Notes: generated from the sequence alone by a model not told the origin. DNA of 22,229 nt from PVC group bacterium (GCA_003565815.1 PXAS01000293.1:1-22229); one strand, 5' to 3'; shown: positions 7,045 to 16,433, counted from the first letter of the stretch. Made by a program: numbers and translations.

Positions 7045-10000
7045 TTATTCTTCCATGGCCTGATAATATGCGTCCATCATATTGCGATAACTGGAGGGCC
7101 AACGGGACGGATCAACGGCGCCGGCCTTGGATTCCCCGTCCTGCTCACCGCGATTTCTCATGCCGGGTCCGGTGATGTCCGCGCGCCCGGGATCCCCAAA
7201 GCCCGTTTGACCTTCCCCGCCTTCCTGGCCGCTTTGCTGCCCCTGCATCATTTGCATCAGCGCCTGCATCATTTGTTGGTTGATTTGCTGCTGTTGTTGT
7301 TGCTGATCCTGCTGTTGATCCTCGCCGGAGTCTTCCCCGCCCCCGCCCATGCTTTGCTCCAAGGCGTTGCCGATCAATTCGATGACATACGTTTGAATGG
7401 CGATGGTTTCGGCATCGGTTTGGGGGCGGCGCAAATGAACGCCCGCATTCATCATTTCACCGGAGGCCTGACTGATCAAGGCTTTGACCTGATCCGTTTT
7501 CACTCTGTTCTCCAATGGCTGTAAAATCGAAGCGGCTTCAAATTGACGATTGCCCAACTCGACGGCCTCCCGATGATAATTCATGTTTTCCGCATAGGTC
7601 TCGTCCAACGCGCGCGTGTGGCGGCGCAGACGCTCCTGGCGTTCACGGGCGCGGATCAAGGCGATCATGGTTTCCAGATCTTCGCCTTCATCTTCGTCTC
7701 CGTCACCACCACCCTCACCGTCTCCACCGTCCTCATCGTCCTCGCCTTCCAACAAATCCGCCCATTCATGATACAAACGGACCCACTCGCTCGCTTCGGA
7801 ACCGACCTGGCTGATAATGTTTCTCAGAATCAATTCTTTTAATTTCGGCAAACGCTGATCGTATTGCTCGGATTCCATGTCGCGGGTGATCTCGCGCAAA
7901 ACGTCTTGTTGTGTCCGCCGGTAAAACCCATTCAGATCATCGTAGACATAACGGGTTTCCCGAAAAATTTCATCCTGCAACTCGGAAGCGGCATACAGGA
8001 CGTTCGCCAGTTCCTCGGGCAGGGTTTCCACGGTTGCCCCCACGGCATCCGGCTCCTGCAGCATGCGATTCATGACCGCAATAATTTCGCTTTGTTGACG
8101 GGCCAGTTCCCGCAAACGGTTCACGAAACGTTCCGACATGCTTTGTTCGATCGATTCGTTGAGATTGTCCTCGCCCTGTTGCATGGCGGCAATGGCTTCT
8201 TCCTGCTGGCGAATCGCCTCCTGAAGCTGCTCGCGCCGCTCAGACCGCTCTTGTTGGGACGTTTCGCCCGCTTCACCGGTTTCACCGGCCTCACCCGCTT
8301 GTCCGGCTTCGGCCATCTCACTTCCGGCTTCCCCCGCTTCTCCGGCTTCCCCCGCTTCTCCGGCTTCACCAGCTTCTCCGGATTCGCCAGCTTCTCCGGC
8401 CTCACCCGCGTCGGCCATATCTCCATCGCCCCCTTCTCCGTCCGCGCCTTCGCCATCGGCGTCGGTGCTTTCCCCATCGGCGTCACCCGCCTCCGCCACT
8501 TCGCCGGAGGCTTCCGCGGCCCGGCGCATGGCGTCGGCGGCTTCCCGCATCGCGGGCAGGGCACGATTCAACAAATCCTGGGAAATTCGGGTCCAATCCG
8601 CGATTTGTTCGTCTCCGATTTTATCGTTCTTGGCGGCTTCCCCAATCAAACCTTCCATGCGGCGCTGTGTGTCCATCAAGCGCTCCGCGCGGGCCAACTC
8701 GTCCAAGGCACGGTCGACCAGTTCTTCCGCGCTTGGCTCCGCCGCCAAATCCGCATCCGAGCGTTCGTTCAAGTCTTTGTTGGCTTCCATGGCCAGACTT
8801 TCTTGGCGGATGGATTCATCCAATTCCGTCAGAATCCCATCCATTTGCTGCAAAATCATCCGCGCATGTTCTTCTTTGCTGAGCACGAGGATGCGGTGAC
8901 GGGAACTGACGCTTGGGGTTCTGTCGGGGTAGGCATCCACGGCCAGGGCCACCAAATCGATCATATCCCCGGGCCCATACCCGAACCGTTCCGGTGAGAA
9001 CATCAACGCTTCACGGCCGACCTGGCCGGAAATCTCCGTTTCCAGAAAATTGTCTCGGGGCACCCCGTCTTCGAGCAAACGCCAACGGGTCCAAACGCGC
9101 TCCAGCCCAAAATCGTCGCGCGCACTGATTTCCAAATTCACAAACTCATCCTCGAGCACGGCAATGGCGGAGGAAATGCCACTCAGCGCCACCCGCGGGG
9201 GGGCGTCTTCCACGGCCATGACCTCCACCGTGGCCGGATTCCGGGGCGACAATCCCGCATGGTCCACCCAAGACAAGGTCAGGGATTGGTCGGCATCCAC
9301 CCGAAAGGGGGACAAATCGAATTCCGCGCCGTCAATGCGCGAGACGGAGAATCCTTCCGCCATGGCTTCGGCCAAGTCGCGGCTGACGGTCCCCTTCAAC
9401 TGAACCTGACTGCCGATGGGGACTTCCAGTCGACGTCGGCGCAGGGGCAGCTCTTCGGGTTCAAGTCGCAGATAGTCCGGCCATTCGATTCGGGCCTGCA
9501 TCCCCACCAATTCGGGGCGGAGCATGGGATTGACCGCCACTTGGGTCCGGGCGTCTCCGGCGCGAAGGGTCACTTCGCGCGACTGGGTCAAGCCCTCCCC
9601 TTCCACGGCAAGCAAGCCGTCTTCCCGCAGGCGTGGCACCACGGATTCCGGCCCCGTGGAGCGAACGTCCACTTCGGAAACCGCCGCACCCCGCACGTGG
9701 GTGACGCGTCCGTCGAATTGATAGGGTTCGCCGTGGGCGACGTTCAATGCGGAGGGGAAATCGGAGAACCGTACGAAGGTAAAGCGTTCAATGGCTTCAT
9801 GGGGTTTCAGCCAACGGCTGAAACTGTTCCGGGCCGCGTCCGGGACAAACACCGCATACGAAATGCCGGCGACCAGCAAGACCATCGCCCCGTAAATCAA
9901 TTTCCGGGTCATGCCGGTATTGATTTGCTCCTCCGCGTGTACATCCGCCAGTTCACGAGCCACCTGAGCGATGGCCGCCTCGCGCAGGGCCGGGGAATCG

Positions 10001-10374
10001 GAGGCAAGATCCGCAGTGCCTTCCGACAATTCGACGGCTCCCAGCAGGCGGTCGCCCACGCGCCGATCCAACCGGCCCATGACTTCCGCGATTTTGCGCG
10101 AATCCGGACGCGCCAACACCCAGCGCTTCACCCAGGGCGTCAAGGCGGCCACCACCAAAATCGGCACCGGAACCGCCAGCAGGAATCGGGACCAGGTCGG
10201 GGTGGCCCAGATGCGGTCCGAAATGGCCAACAGCAGGAAGCTCGTCAACGGAATGAGGAGAAACAGCCCCAGGACCGTAAGCGAGTTGATCAGGCGCCAT
10301 CGCCGCTGAAAGCGGTTGAGGGCCTGTTGAAGTTCGGGAGGCAACCAATCTGTGTTTTGTTTTTGCATGCTCAT
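7045..10374 (-). CDS. DUF4175-like giant membrane protein with low-complexity tracts
   Basis: This 1109-residue protein has three membrane helices near the N-terminus (about 30-51, 63-80 and 158-176). A large beta-rich extracytoplasmic part follows (roughly 190-450, with phrases such as ALRPELVGMQARIEWPDY-like strands and VALSGISSAIAVLEDEFVNL). A long helical, Glu/Arg/Gln-rich part contains three low-complexity blocks: a GEA repeat (about 655-703), an acidic Asp/Glu/Gly run (about 876-898) and a Gln run (about 1018-1032). It ends with WPSSYRNMMDAYYQAMEE, like the short conserved tail I associate with DUF4175-type proteins; the family assignment is by architecture only. Three candidate ATGs lie at 10380, 10374 and 10368. 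I chose 10374 because it makes an ATGA overlap with the preceding gene and has AGGGATGG just upstream. It is the fifth gene of the MoxR operon, and its role is unknown. Confidence 0.8.
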   Translation of the reverse strand: MSMQKQNTDWLPPELQQALNRFQRRWRLINSLTVLGLFLLIPLTSFLLLAISDRIWATPTWSRFLLAVPVPILVVAALTPWVKRWVLARPDSRKIAEVMGRLDRRVGDRLLGAVELSEGTADLASDSPALREAAIAQVARELADVHAEEQINTGMTRKLIYGAMVLLVAGISYAVFVPDAARNSFSRWLKPHEAIERFTFVRFSDFPSALNVAHGEPYQFDGRVTHVRGAAVSEVDVRSTGPESVVPRLREDGLLAVEGEGLTQSREVTLRAGDARTQVAVNPMLRPELVGMQARIEWPDYLRLEPEELPLRRRRLEVPIGSQVQLKGTVSRDLAEAMAEGFSVSRIDGAEFDLSPFRVDADQSLTLSWVDHAGLSPRNPATVEVMAVEDAPPRVALSGISSAIAVLEDEFVNLEISARDDFGLERVWTRWRLLEDGVPRDNFLETEISGQVGREALMFSPERFGYGPGDMIDLVALAVDAYPDRTPSVSSRHRILVLSKEEHARMILQQMDGILTELDESIRQESLAMEANKDLNERSDADLAAEPSAEELVDRALDELARAERLMDTQRRMEGLIGEAAKNDKIGDEQIADWTRISQDLLNRALPAMREAADAMRRAAEASGEVAEAGDADGESTDADGEGADGEGGDGDMADAGEAGEAGESGEAGEAGEAGEAGEAGEAGSEMAEAGQAGEAGETGEAGETSQQERSERREQLQEAIRQQEEAIAAMQQGEDNLNESIEQSMSERFVNRLRELARQQSEIIAVMNRMLQEPDAVGATVETLPEELANVLYAASELQDEIFRETRYVYDDLNGFYRRTQQDVLREITRDMESEQYDQRLPKLKELILRNIISQVGSEASEWVRLYHEWADLLEGEDDEDGGDGEGGGDGDEDEGEDLETMIALIRARERQERLRRHTRALDETYAENMNYHREAVELGNRQFEAASILQPLENRVKTDQVKALISQASGEMMNAGVHLRRPQTDAETIAIQTYVIELIGNALEQSMGGGGEDSGEDQQQDQQQQQQQINQQMMQALMQMMQGQQSGQEGGEGQTGFGDPGRADITGPGMRNRGEQDGESKAGAVDPSRWPSSYRNMMDAYYQAMEE
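8263..8412 (-). repeat. Tandem 9-bp coding repeat (Gly-Glu-Ala units)
   Basis: Inside the DUF4175-like gene a run of 9-bp units, read on the minus strand as variants of GGAGAAGCC, encodes about fifteen Gly-Glu-Ala or similar triplets (GEAGEAGESGEAGEAG and so on), interrupted once by SEMAEAGQ. Synonymous differences exist between units (GGTGAG, GGAGAA, GGGGAA), so most of the array is not a very recent expansion. Unit number may still vary between strains. Confidence 0.85.
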
Positions 10375-12557
10375 ATCCATCCCTGACGTTTGCGCAGAAT
10401 CCAGTATAGGGCGAAAAAGAGGAAAAATCCAATCACCCAAAACGGGTTTTGCCAAATTCGGTTCACGGAGACCACGACTTGTTGTCGGGGAAGCTCGCGC
10501 AAACGCAGCAAGAGGTCGCGGGCCTCATCCATATTGACACTGCGCCCACCGGTCACCTGGGCCACTTCCCGGAGCATGGCCGGGCGCATGGGTTCCCCGA
10601 TTTCCTCGGGCACCCGGCCCTCCACCATCACTTCGGTGCGAAACCAGGCGGTGCCGGGATCATCGGGCGAGACCAATTCCAGAACGTATGTGCCCGGCAA
10701 CTCCGGCGACCACTCGGCCTCGTAGGTGCCGCCGCCTTCCAACGGAGACAACATCGGGTTCACCACTTCCCCTTCGGGACTGGTAAAGCGCACGCGGACC
10801 GGCACATCCTCGGTGACCGCAAACGCGCCGCGCAAGGCGACGGTGAGATTGACGTTTTGCCCCATTTGCGGACGTTCCGGTTGCAAAAACACCCGTGCGC
10901 CCTCGTCGCCAAACATATGACGGCGGTGGGCCATCCACCTCACGACCTGTCCCCAAAAACGATAGTGGTATAGATCCTCCACCCCAATCCGCCAACGGTA
11001 CGCCGCGTCGGTTCCGAGGAAAAGCACATGCCCGGCGCCTGCATTCCGAGTGGCCAACAGGGGGATGCGCCCGTGTTCATTCCGCTGGGAGGCATGCGTT
11101 GCCAGCACTTCGGTGCCCACGCGGGGACGCCGCACGGACGCATACCAGAAAAACCCCGGCAATTGACGCCAGATTTGCTGATTGCGCAGGGGGTTGGCGT
11201 GCAGTTGTGTGAGCATATGATCCTGCCCATCGCGGGTCAAAGACATGCGCATTTCCTGATCCATGCCCACGCCTCGCGGATTCCGCGTATCGTATTCCAC
11301 CGGCATCAGGGCTTCCAAAGGGGTATTGAGCAAACGCAAATGTCCGGCGCGCGCTCCCGGGAGAAACACCAGCCCCGCCGCCTGCTCCCTCACCAAAATG
11401 GCGAGGTTCTCGATGTCCTGAATCCGCAATTCGCCCTGCCCCAGCCCCACGTCCCCCAAGAAAATCACATCATATTTGGACCACGCTTCGCGGTCCCTCG
11501 GAAATTCCGGAATATACCCCGGACCACTTCCCGGACCCAAATCCGGATGGAACATCAGGCTGTCCACTTCGACGCCGGGGTCCCGGGTCAACGCGTTCCG
11601 CAAAAAACGATATTCCCAGCGGGGAATGCTGTCGATCAAAAGGACCCGGATGGTGGTGCGGCGAATATCCACCACCGCCTCCTCCTCGTTGTTGTCCAAA
11701 AAACGCTCCATGGGATGGGGCTCCACACGCACCTGAAACTTCGTCGGACCTTCCATGCGCGGCGTCCAACGCAGTGAAGTCGAGGTCGTGCCGCCTTCCG
11801 GCACCACGATGTCTTGGGAGGCAACCCGTTGGTCGTCCGCGAAAAGGGTCACCCGCGTGGGCGCGTCTTCGGGCAGGGTGCTGCTGACCCGGACCGGGAG
11901 GACCATGGCCTCGTTCAGCAAACTGTATGCGGGAAACATCACCGGTTCCAAGACCAGATCCGGCAAGCGGGTGCGTCGTCCGATCTCCACGGCGTAAACG
12001 GGCACGTCCTCTTCGGCAAGCCGGAGGGCTTCGGGCAGCGGCGAAGCGGGCGCATTGTGCGCGCCGTCGGACAGCACCAGCACCGCCGCCAGTTGTTCCA
12101 CGCCCCGCGCCCTCGCAAGCCCCGATTGCAAATCGGTTTGGCGGAACACGGGTTCGTCATCATGCCCCACGCGAAGGGTTTCCAAGCGTACCGCATCGGC
12201 CAGGGCCTCCCATTCCGGCGTGGCTTGCAAATTTTCCAGCCACTCCTTGCGGGTGGCGGCGGCCGCGTTCACTTCCACATCCGGCGCCAGCATACTGTCG
12301 GTATCATCCACGACCACCGCCACCCGCGCGTTTTCATGACGGGCGGAACGGGTATGCAGCTCCGGCTGGAACAGGGTCAGCAGCAAAAACAACGCCCCCA
12401 CCAACTTGAGGGCTTCCGTCACGCAGCGGTATCGGGTGAAGTGGGTTTGCCACAAGTGATACACACTGATTCCGGCATACAGGGCAAAGAGGAGCAACCC
12501 GATCAAAGCCGGGGTGGTTCCGATGTTCCAAATCCAAGTGCGACTCTCTTCAATCAT
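10371..12557 (-). CDS. Inner-membrane VWA protein with glutamine-amidotransferase-like region
   Basis: This 728-residue protein has two N-terminal membrane helices (about 13-34 and 50-64), a VWA domain facing the periplasm, and a C-terminal helix (about 705-722, FWVIGFFLFFALYWILR). The metal site reads D84-x-T86-x-S88 (VVVDDTDSML), so the middle Ser of the canonical DxSxS is Thr; a later LVLSDGAHN supplies the usual following Asp. The middle part (about 300-390) resembles a class-I glutamine amidotransferase fold, with IRVLLIDSIPRWEYRFLRNAL, YDVIFLGDVG and AAGLVFLPGARAGH, but no catalytic Cys is visible there, so it is probably non-enzymatic. Bacterial-Ig-like strands follow (PVRVRFTSPEGEVVN). 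The ATG at 12557 is preferred over an in-frame TTG at 12572. It makes an ATGA overlap with the upstream stop and has GGAG 9 nt before it. This is the fourth gene of the MoxR operon. Confidence 0.85.
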   Translation of the reverse strand: MIEESRTWIWNIGTTPALIGLLLFALYAGISVYHLWQTHFTRYRCVTEALKLVGALFLLLTLFQPELHTRSARHENARVAVVVDDTDSMLAPDVEVNAAAATRKEWLENLQATPEWEALADAVRLETLRVGHDDEPVFRQTDLQSGLARARGVEQLAAVLVLSDGAHNAPASPLPEALRLAEEDVPVYAVEIGRRTRLPDLVLEPVMFPAYSLLNEAMVLPVRVSSTLPEDAPTRVTLFADDQRVASQDIVVPEGGTTSTSLRWTPRMEGPTKFQVRVEPHPMERFLDNNEEEAVVDIRRTTIRVLLIDSIPRWEYRFLRNALTRDPGVEVDSLMFHPDLGPGSGPGYIPEFPRDREAWSKYDVIFLGDVGLGQGELRIQDIENLAILVREQAAGLVFLPGARAGHLRLLNTPLEALMPVEYDTRNPRGVGMDQEMRMSLTRDGQDHMLTQLHANPLRNQQIWRQLPGFFWYASVRRPRVGTEVLATHASQRNEHGRIPLLATRNAGAGHVLFLGTDAAYRWRIGVEDLYHYRFWGQVVRWMAHRRHMFGDEGARVFLQPERPQMGQNVNLTVALRGAFAVTEDVPVRVRFTSPEGEVVNPMLSPLEGGGTYEAEWSPELPGTYVLELVSPDDPGTAWFRTEVMVEGRVPEEIGEPMRPAMLREVAQVTGGRSVNMDEARDLLLRLRELPRQQVVVSVNRIWQNPFWVIGFFLFFALYWILRKRQGWI

Positions 12558-14473
12558 GCGGAAGCACTCCAAGCGCTGCGGTGTTTGACGGGGCGGCGGA
12601 TATTCAGGGTCAAGAGGAATGACTCGATCACCAAAAACAACAGACCCAACAGCGCCAGCAACGTGGTGAATTCCACGCGGTGGGCATCGGCTTGTCCACG
12701 GGCACTTTGATCCTCAAAAACGCGGAAGTCCAGCGGTGCGGCCCATTCGCGCAACTCCTCCATGGATAGCGTATCCAACCCGTCATGCAGATTGGAGCGA
12801 TTCATGGCCAGCACGTTTCCCTGCCGGACATAGCGCCCCACGTGCAGGCGAACGTCCCGGTCCTCTCCGTCCATGGAGGACCATTCATCATCGGGATGCG
12901 GCCGCCAATCGCCGAGCCTGTGGGTCCCGCGACGAGTGTCCCTGGTGCCGCCCTCCCGCAACATCCGTTGCAGAACCGGCACCCAAATATATCCCGCGTC
13001 CAAATTCGACCAATCGGGGAGCGGCAAAGTGGACAAACGATAAATCGTCCCGTCTCCGCGCTCCTCGCGGGTCAGCAAGGGGGTACCGTCATCCAGTCTG
13101 GCCAGAACCACTTCGTTTTCGCTCACTTGCAATCGCGTGGAACGGAAAACGCGCAGCAAATCCATCCGCAACGGCTCCCGCTCGATATCCGGCCCCAAAA
13201 TTCCGGCGTGTTCATGCCATTCCCCCACGCCGATGCCGTCCTCTCCGGCCGTGTCCAGGCGCGGGACTTGCTCTCCGGGGAGTTCGAACAAAACCCCGCC
13301 GGCCTCAATCCACGCCAATTCCGCTTCGCGAATCGCTCGGGTTCCATCCCGGACCCACAGGGAAACCTCCGTGTCCAAGGGGTCGAGGGGTGCGGCGATT
13401 TCCCGCCGGTTGGCCTGGGGCAGAATGCCGGCGCGCACCGCGCGGCCCACGCTGGAATCCCGCACATCGACTTTGGCGCGCAATGGGGTGCCCGGACGCC
13501 AGGCCACCGCCACCTCATTGTCCTGGGGATTGGCATCCGCGGGCAGGGAAAAACGCGCGTGAACCCCTTCGCGTTCATCGCGAATGTCCAGGGACTGCAC
13601 CCAGCGGAAAGCCGCACCTTCGACCATGAGTTCCTCCTGAAACGTCAACCCGCCCGTGTCCACCGTCAGGGTGACGGTTTCCGCTTCGGTTCGATCGCGG
13701 AGCAAGCGCAAATTCAACAACAAACGGTCCCCTTCCCGCTCGGGGTCGCCCAAAAGCTGCAAGGTACGGTTTCCCGGGTCCGGGTCAACGGCGGCGACAT
13801 CGAAGAACCGCAAGGTGATTTCCGTGTTCATGTCCGTCCAGTCGGACCAATCCGGGATGGACGTTCCCGGCGGAAGCCAGGTTGCGGTCCGTCGATCCCC
13901 GGGAATCCAAACTTCCGCGTCCGAAACGCCCGCCCGGGCAATTTCAGCCAGGGCCGTGCCCAGGAGGGACTGCATGTCCGCCGGGACGGCGGAGGCTTCG
14001 GTTTGGGGAAGACGGGCCAACTCCACGCCGCGCGGCAGAGAAGACAAATTGCCCGTGGCACTGTCCAACCAAACCACGCGGGTGCCCGGGCCCAATTCTT
14101 CGATACCCTGCCGGATCACGCCCAAGGCGCGCTCTCGCCCGCTGCTGCCACCCCGTTGCAATTCCATGCCCGGGGATCGGTCGAACACCACCACCACCAT
14201 GCTGGACCCCTGATCAAAAAAGCGGGCCAGCCGACCCCGCGACTGCAAGCGAGCCAGCGCCAATAAAAACGCCGCCAACATCAGGCAGCGGGCCGCGAGA
14301 ATAATCCATTGCCGGATTTTCGCCCGCCGGGACGCGTCCCGGTCCGCAGTCCGCAAAAACATCATCGCCGCCCATTTTACGGTGCGATACCGCAAGCGAT
14401 TCAACATGTGGATGATCACCGGCAGAAACGCCAGCGGCAACAACCAGAGAAAGACCCCCGACAAGGCGCTCAT
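12554..14473 (-). CDS. BatA-like inner-membrane protein with degenerate VWA domain
   Basis: This 639-residue protein opens with the aerotolerance-regulator (BatA) N-terminal signature: a membrane helix (FLWLLPLAFLPVIIHML), then NRLRYRTVKWAAMMFLRTA and a basic helix leading to a second membrane helix (WIILAARCLMLAAFLLAL). A VWA-like domain follows, beginning VVVVFDRSPGMEL. Here the metal motif is D-x-S-x-G, lacking the last Ser of DxSxS, so metal binding is questionable. The remainder is beta-rich and ends in a helix (LLALLGLLFLVIESFLLTL) and a basic cytoplasmic tail. The start overlaps the stop of the DUF58 gene by ATGA. In related clusters such proteins sit in the inner membrane and are thought to be remodelled or positioned by MoxR ATPases. 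That role is carried over from the family and is not proven here. Confidence 0.88.
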   Translation of the reverse strand: MSALSGVFLWLLPLAFLPVIIHMLNRLRYRTVKWAAMMFLRTADRDASRRAKIRQWIILAARCLMLAAFLLALARLQSRGRLARFFDQGSSMVVVVFDRSPGMELQRGGSSGRERALGVIRQGIEELGPGTRVVWLDSATGNLSSLPRGVELARLPQTEASAVPADMQSLLGTALAEIARAGVSDAEVWIPGDRRTATWLPPGTSIPDWSDWTDMNTEITLRFFDVAAVDPDPGNRTLQLLGDPEREGDRLLLNLRLLRDRTEAETVTLTVDTGGLTFQEELMVEGAAFRWVQSLDIRDEREGVHARFSLPADANPQDNEVAVAWRPGTPLRAKVDVRDSSVGRAVRAGILPQANRREIAAPLDPLDTEVSLWVRDGTRAIREAELAWIEAGGVLFELPGEQVPRLDTAGEDGIGVGEWHEHAGILGPDIEREPLRMDLLRVFRSTRLQVSENEVVLARLDDGTPLLTREERGDGTIYRLSTLPLPDWSNLDAGYIWVPVLQRMLREGGTRDTRRGTHRLGDWRPHPDDEWSSMDGEDRDVRLHVGRYVRQGNVLAMNRSNLHDGLDTLSMEELREWAAPLDFRVFEDQSARGQADAHRVEFTTLLALLGLLFLVIESFLLTLNIRRPVKHRSAWSASA

Positions 14474-15399
14474 GAACGCGGCCTCCCGGCGCTGACGCTT
14501 CGTCCGGCGGTGCTGAGCAGATAACTGGACAGAACTTGTTCATACGATTGGTCCACTTGGGCCAGGCGGTGATCGACATGATATTTCCGCAAGCCGGTTC
14601 TCAAAGTGGTCATGTGGTTTTCCAAGGCATTCAAATACGTTTGCTGAACCACGCCGGGGTCCGCCACCAGATCCGCCCCCCCTTCCAAGTCCACGAAGCG
14701 AATCGGACGGGTAAAATCGAACTTCAACTCCTGCGGATCCATCAAATGGAAAAACGTCACTTCATGCCGGCAAAAACAAAGATGCTGCACCGCATCCAGC
14801 AGCTCGTCCGCAGGCATCAGCGCGTCGGTCAACACCATCACCACGGCCCGGCGTTGCACCCGTTCGGCCAACTTGTGCAAGGCGTCGATCAACGTGGATT
14901 CCCCGTGGGGCTTCACCGATTCAATCTGATCAAAAACATTTTGCAAGTGGGTGGGAGCCTGACGGGCGGGCAAATCCAAGGACAAATCCTCGCCACAACA
15001 GTGCAGGCCCACCGCGTCCCCCTGCTGCACCAGTAAATAGGCCAAATGTGCGGCCAGCGCCTTCGCGAAATCCAAACGGCTCCCGTGCCCGGAATCAAAG
15101 CCCATGGACCCGCTGCAGTCCAGCACCATGTAGGCCCGCAGGTTGGTGTCGGCTTCGAATTCCTTGATGTAAAAGCGGTCGCTGCGGGCATACACCTGCC
15201 AGTCAATGTGCTTGATATCATCGCCGGGCACATATTTGCGGTACTCGGCGAACTCCACGCTGGCCCCGCGGGTGGCGCTGCGGTGCATGCCCGTGACCGC
15301 CCCCAACATGGGGCTGTTCACTTGCAACTGCATGCGGGACAAGCGGGAAAGAACCGCCGAATCCAGCAGGGGACGGGAAGAGGAAGATCGGGTGGCCAC
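14470..15399 (-). CDS. DUF58 / VWA-type cytoplasmic protein
   Basis: This 309-residue protein is the usual partner of MoxR AAA+ ATPases. The DUF58 core is plain: GASVEFAEYRKYVPGDDIKHI, then IDWQVYARSDRFYIKEFEAD, then a VWA-like strand with an intact metal motif D94-C-S96-G-S98 (MVLDCSGSMGF). A later VVMVLTDALMP provides the second acidic position. No membrane helix is present, unlike the next two VWA proteins. The start is GTG, 5 nt after the MoxR stop, with only a weak purine-rich site; the family motif near residue 11 (LLDSAVLSRLSRMQLQV) is kept only if this start is used. It overlaps the BatA-like gene by ATGA, so the order MoxR-DUF58-BatA is tightly coupled. Confidence 0.92.
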   Translation of the reverse strand: MATRSSSSRPLLDSAVLSRLSRMQLQVNSPMLGAVTGMHRSATRGASVEFAEYRKYVPGDDIKHIDWQVYARSDRFYIKEFEADTNLRAYMVLDCSGSMGFDSGHGSRLDFAKALAAHLAYLLVQQGDAVGLHCCGEDLSLDLPARQAPTHLQNVFDQIESVKPHGESTLIDALHKLAERVQRRAVVMVLTDALMPADELLDAVQHLCFCRHEVTFFHLMDPQELKFDFTRPIRFVDLEGGADLVADPGVVQQTYLNALENHMTTLRTGLRKYHVDHRLAQVDQSYEQVLSSYLLSTAGRSVSAGRPRS

Positions 15400-15404
15400 G
15401 GGGA

Positions 15405-16433
15405 TTAAGCCTTGTGGAGTTCTTCCTGAAGACGCGCAATCACGTCCGCGGAAGTGACGCCTTCGGACTGGGCGTGGAAATTGGTCAGAATCCGGTGCGT
15501 CAACACCGGTTCCGCCACCGCGTCCACATCCTCAACCTGCACCAAATAGCTGCCGCGCAACACCGCGCGGGCTTTCGCCCCCAACACCAAATACTGCAGG
15601 GCGCGGGGACCAGGCCCCCACATCACCATTTCTTTGACCCAGGAGGGGCTGTCCGGCTGACCGGGTCGGGCGGAGCGCACCAGTTTCACCACATGCTCGT
15701 AGACGTGATCGGCCACCGGCACCCGGCGCACCACGTTTTGGGCCTCGATGATTTGCTCGCCGGTCAACACCGGATCCAGGGTTACCATCGCCCCGCCCGT
15801 GGTCTCCCGGGCAATGCGCACCTCTTCGTCGTAGCTGGGATATTTCACATCGATCAAAAACATGAAACGGTCCAACTGCGCTTCCGGCAAAGGATACGTG
15901 CCTTCCTGCTCAATGGGATTCTGGGTGGCGAGCACAAAAAACGGCTTGTCCAAGGTGAAGGTGTGCGTGCCCGCGCTGACCTTGTGCTCCTGCATGGCCT
16001 GCAAAAGCGCCGCCTGGGTTTTGGGCGGGGTCCGGTTGATTTCATCCGCAAGCACGATGTTCGCGAAGATCGGGCCTTTCATGAACTCAAAGGCCCGGTG
16101 ACCGTCTTCGGTTTGCTGAAGAATGTCGGTGCCGGTAATGTCGGAGGGCATCAAATCCGGGGTAAACTGAATCCGGCTGAAATCCAGGGACATCAAGTCG
16201 GAGAGCGATTGGATCAAGAGGGTTTTCGCCAAACCCGGCACCCCCACCAAGAGGCCGTGACCGCGGGCCAACAAACAAATCAACAGTTTTTCCACCACAT
16301 CATCCTGGCCAATGATGACGCGACTCAGTTGTTGGCGGACTTTCGTCATGCGGTCTCGCAAAGCCTCGATGGCCTCTAAATCCTTGTCCGTGGCCTTGCT
16401 TTGATCTACTGCGGGAGAATCGGTCTGCGTCAT
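15405..16433 (-). CDS. MoxR-family AAA+ ATPase
   Basis: This 342-residue ATPase has Walker A GVPGLAKT (residues 64-71), Walker B IVLADE (125-130), the sensor-1 stretch FFVLATQNPIEQEGTYPLPE and the LPEAQLDRFMF segment that marks the MoxR family. Its length fits the family norm of about 320-350. MoxR proteins act as chaperone-like ATPases that insert metals or activate VWA-domain partners; here three such partners follow directly. It is the first gene of the operon. The ATG has AGGA 7 nt upstream in a 165-bp gap shared with a divergent reductase gene. I saw no convincing promoter for this direction, only an 8-bp inverted repeat 29-47 nt before the ATG that could act on transcription of either side. 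Confidence 0.95.
   Translation of the reverse strand: MTQTDSPAVDQSKATDKDLEAIEALRDRMTKVRQQLSRVIIGQDDVVEKLLICLLARGHGLLVGVPGLAKTLLIQSLSDLMSLDFSRIQFTPDLMPSDITGTDILQQTEDGHRAFEFMKGPIFANIVLADEINRTPPKTQAALLQAMQEHKVSAGTHTFTLDKPFFVLATQNPIEQEGTYPLPEAQLDRFMFLIDVKYPSYDEEVRIARETTGGAMVTLDPVLTGEQIIEAQNVVRRVPVADHVYEHVVKLVRSARPGQPDSPSWVKEMVMWGPGPRALQYLVLGAKARAVLRGSYLVQVEDVDAVAEPVLTHRILTNFHAQSEGVTSADVIARLQEELHKA

Noticed and set aside
7864..8997. Plus-strand frame with striking Phe-Ser-Gly repeats
   Set aside because: The repeats are the complement of the Gly-Glu-Ala array in the DUF4175-like gene, and the rest of the frame has no domain features.
9259..10386. Plus-strand frame of 375 codons opposite the N-terminal half of the DUF4175-like gene
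   Set aside because: It is antisense to membrane helices and a beta-rich domain that read sensibly on the minus strand, and it has no recognisable content of its own.
12785..14266. Plus-strand frame of 493 codons opposite the BatA-like gene
   Set aside because: The BatA signature and the ATGA overlaps with both neighbours support the minus strand. The plus frame is rich in Gln, His and Arg without motifs.
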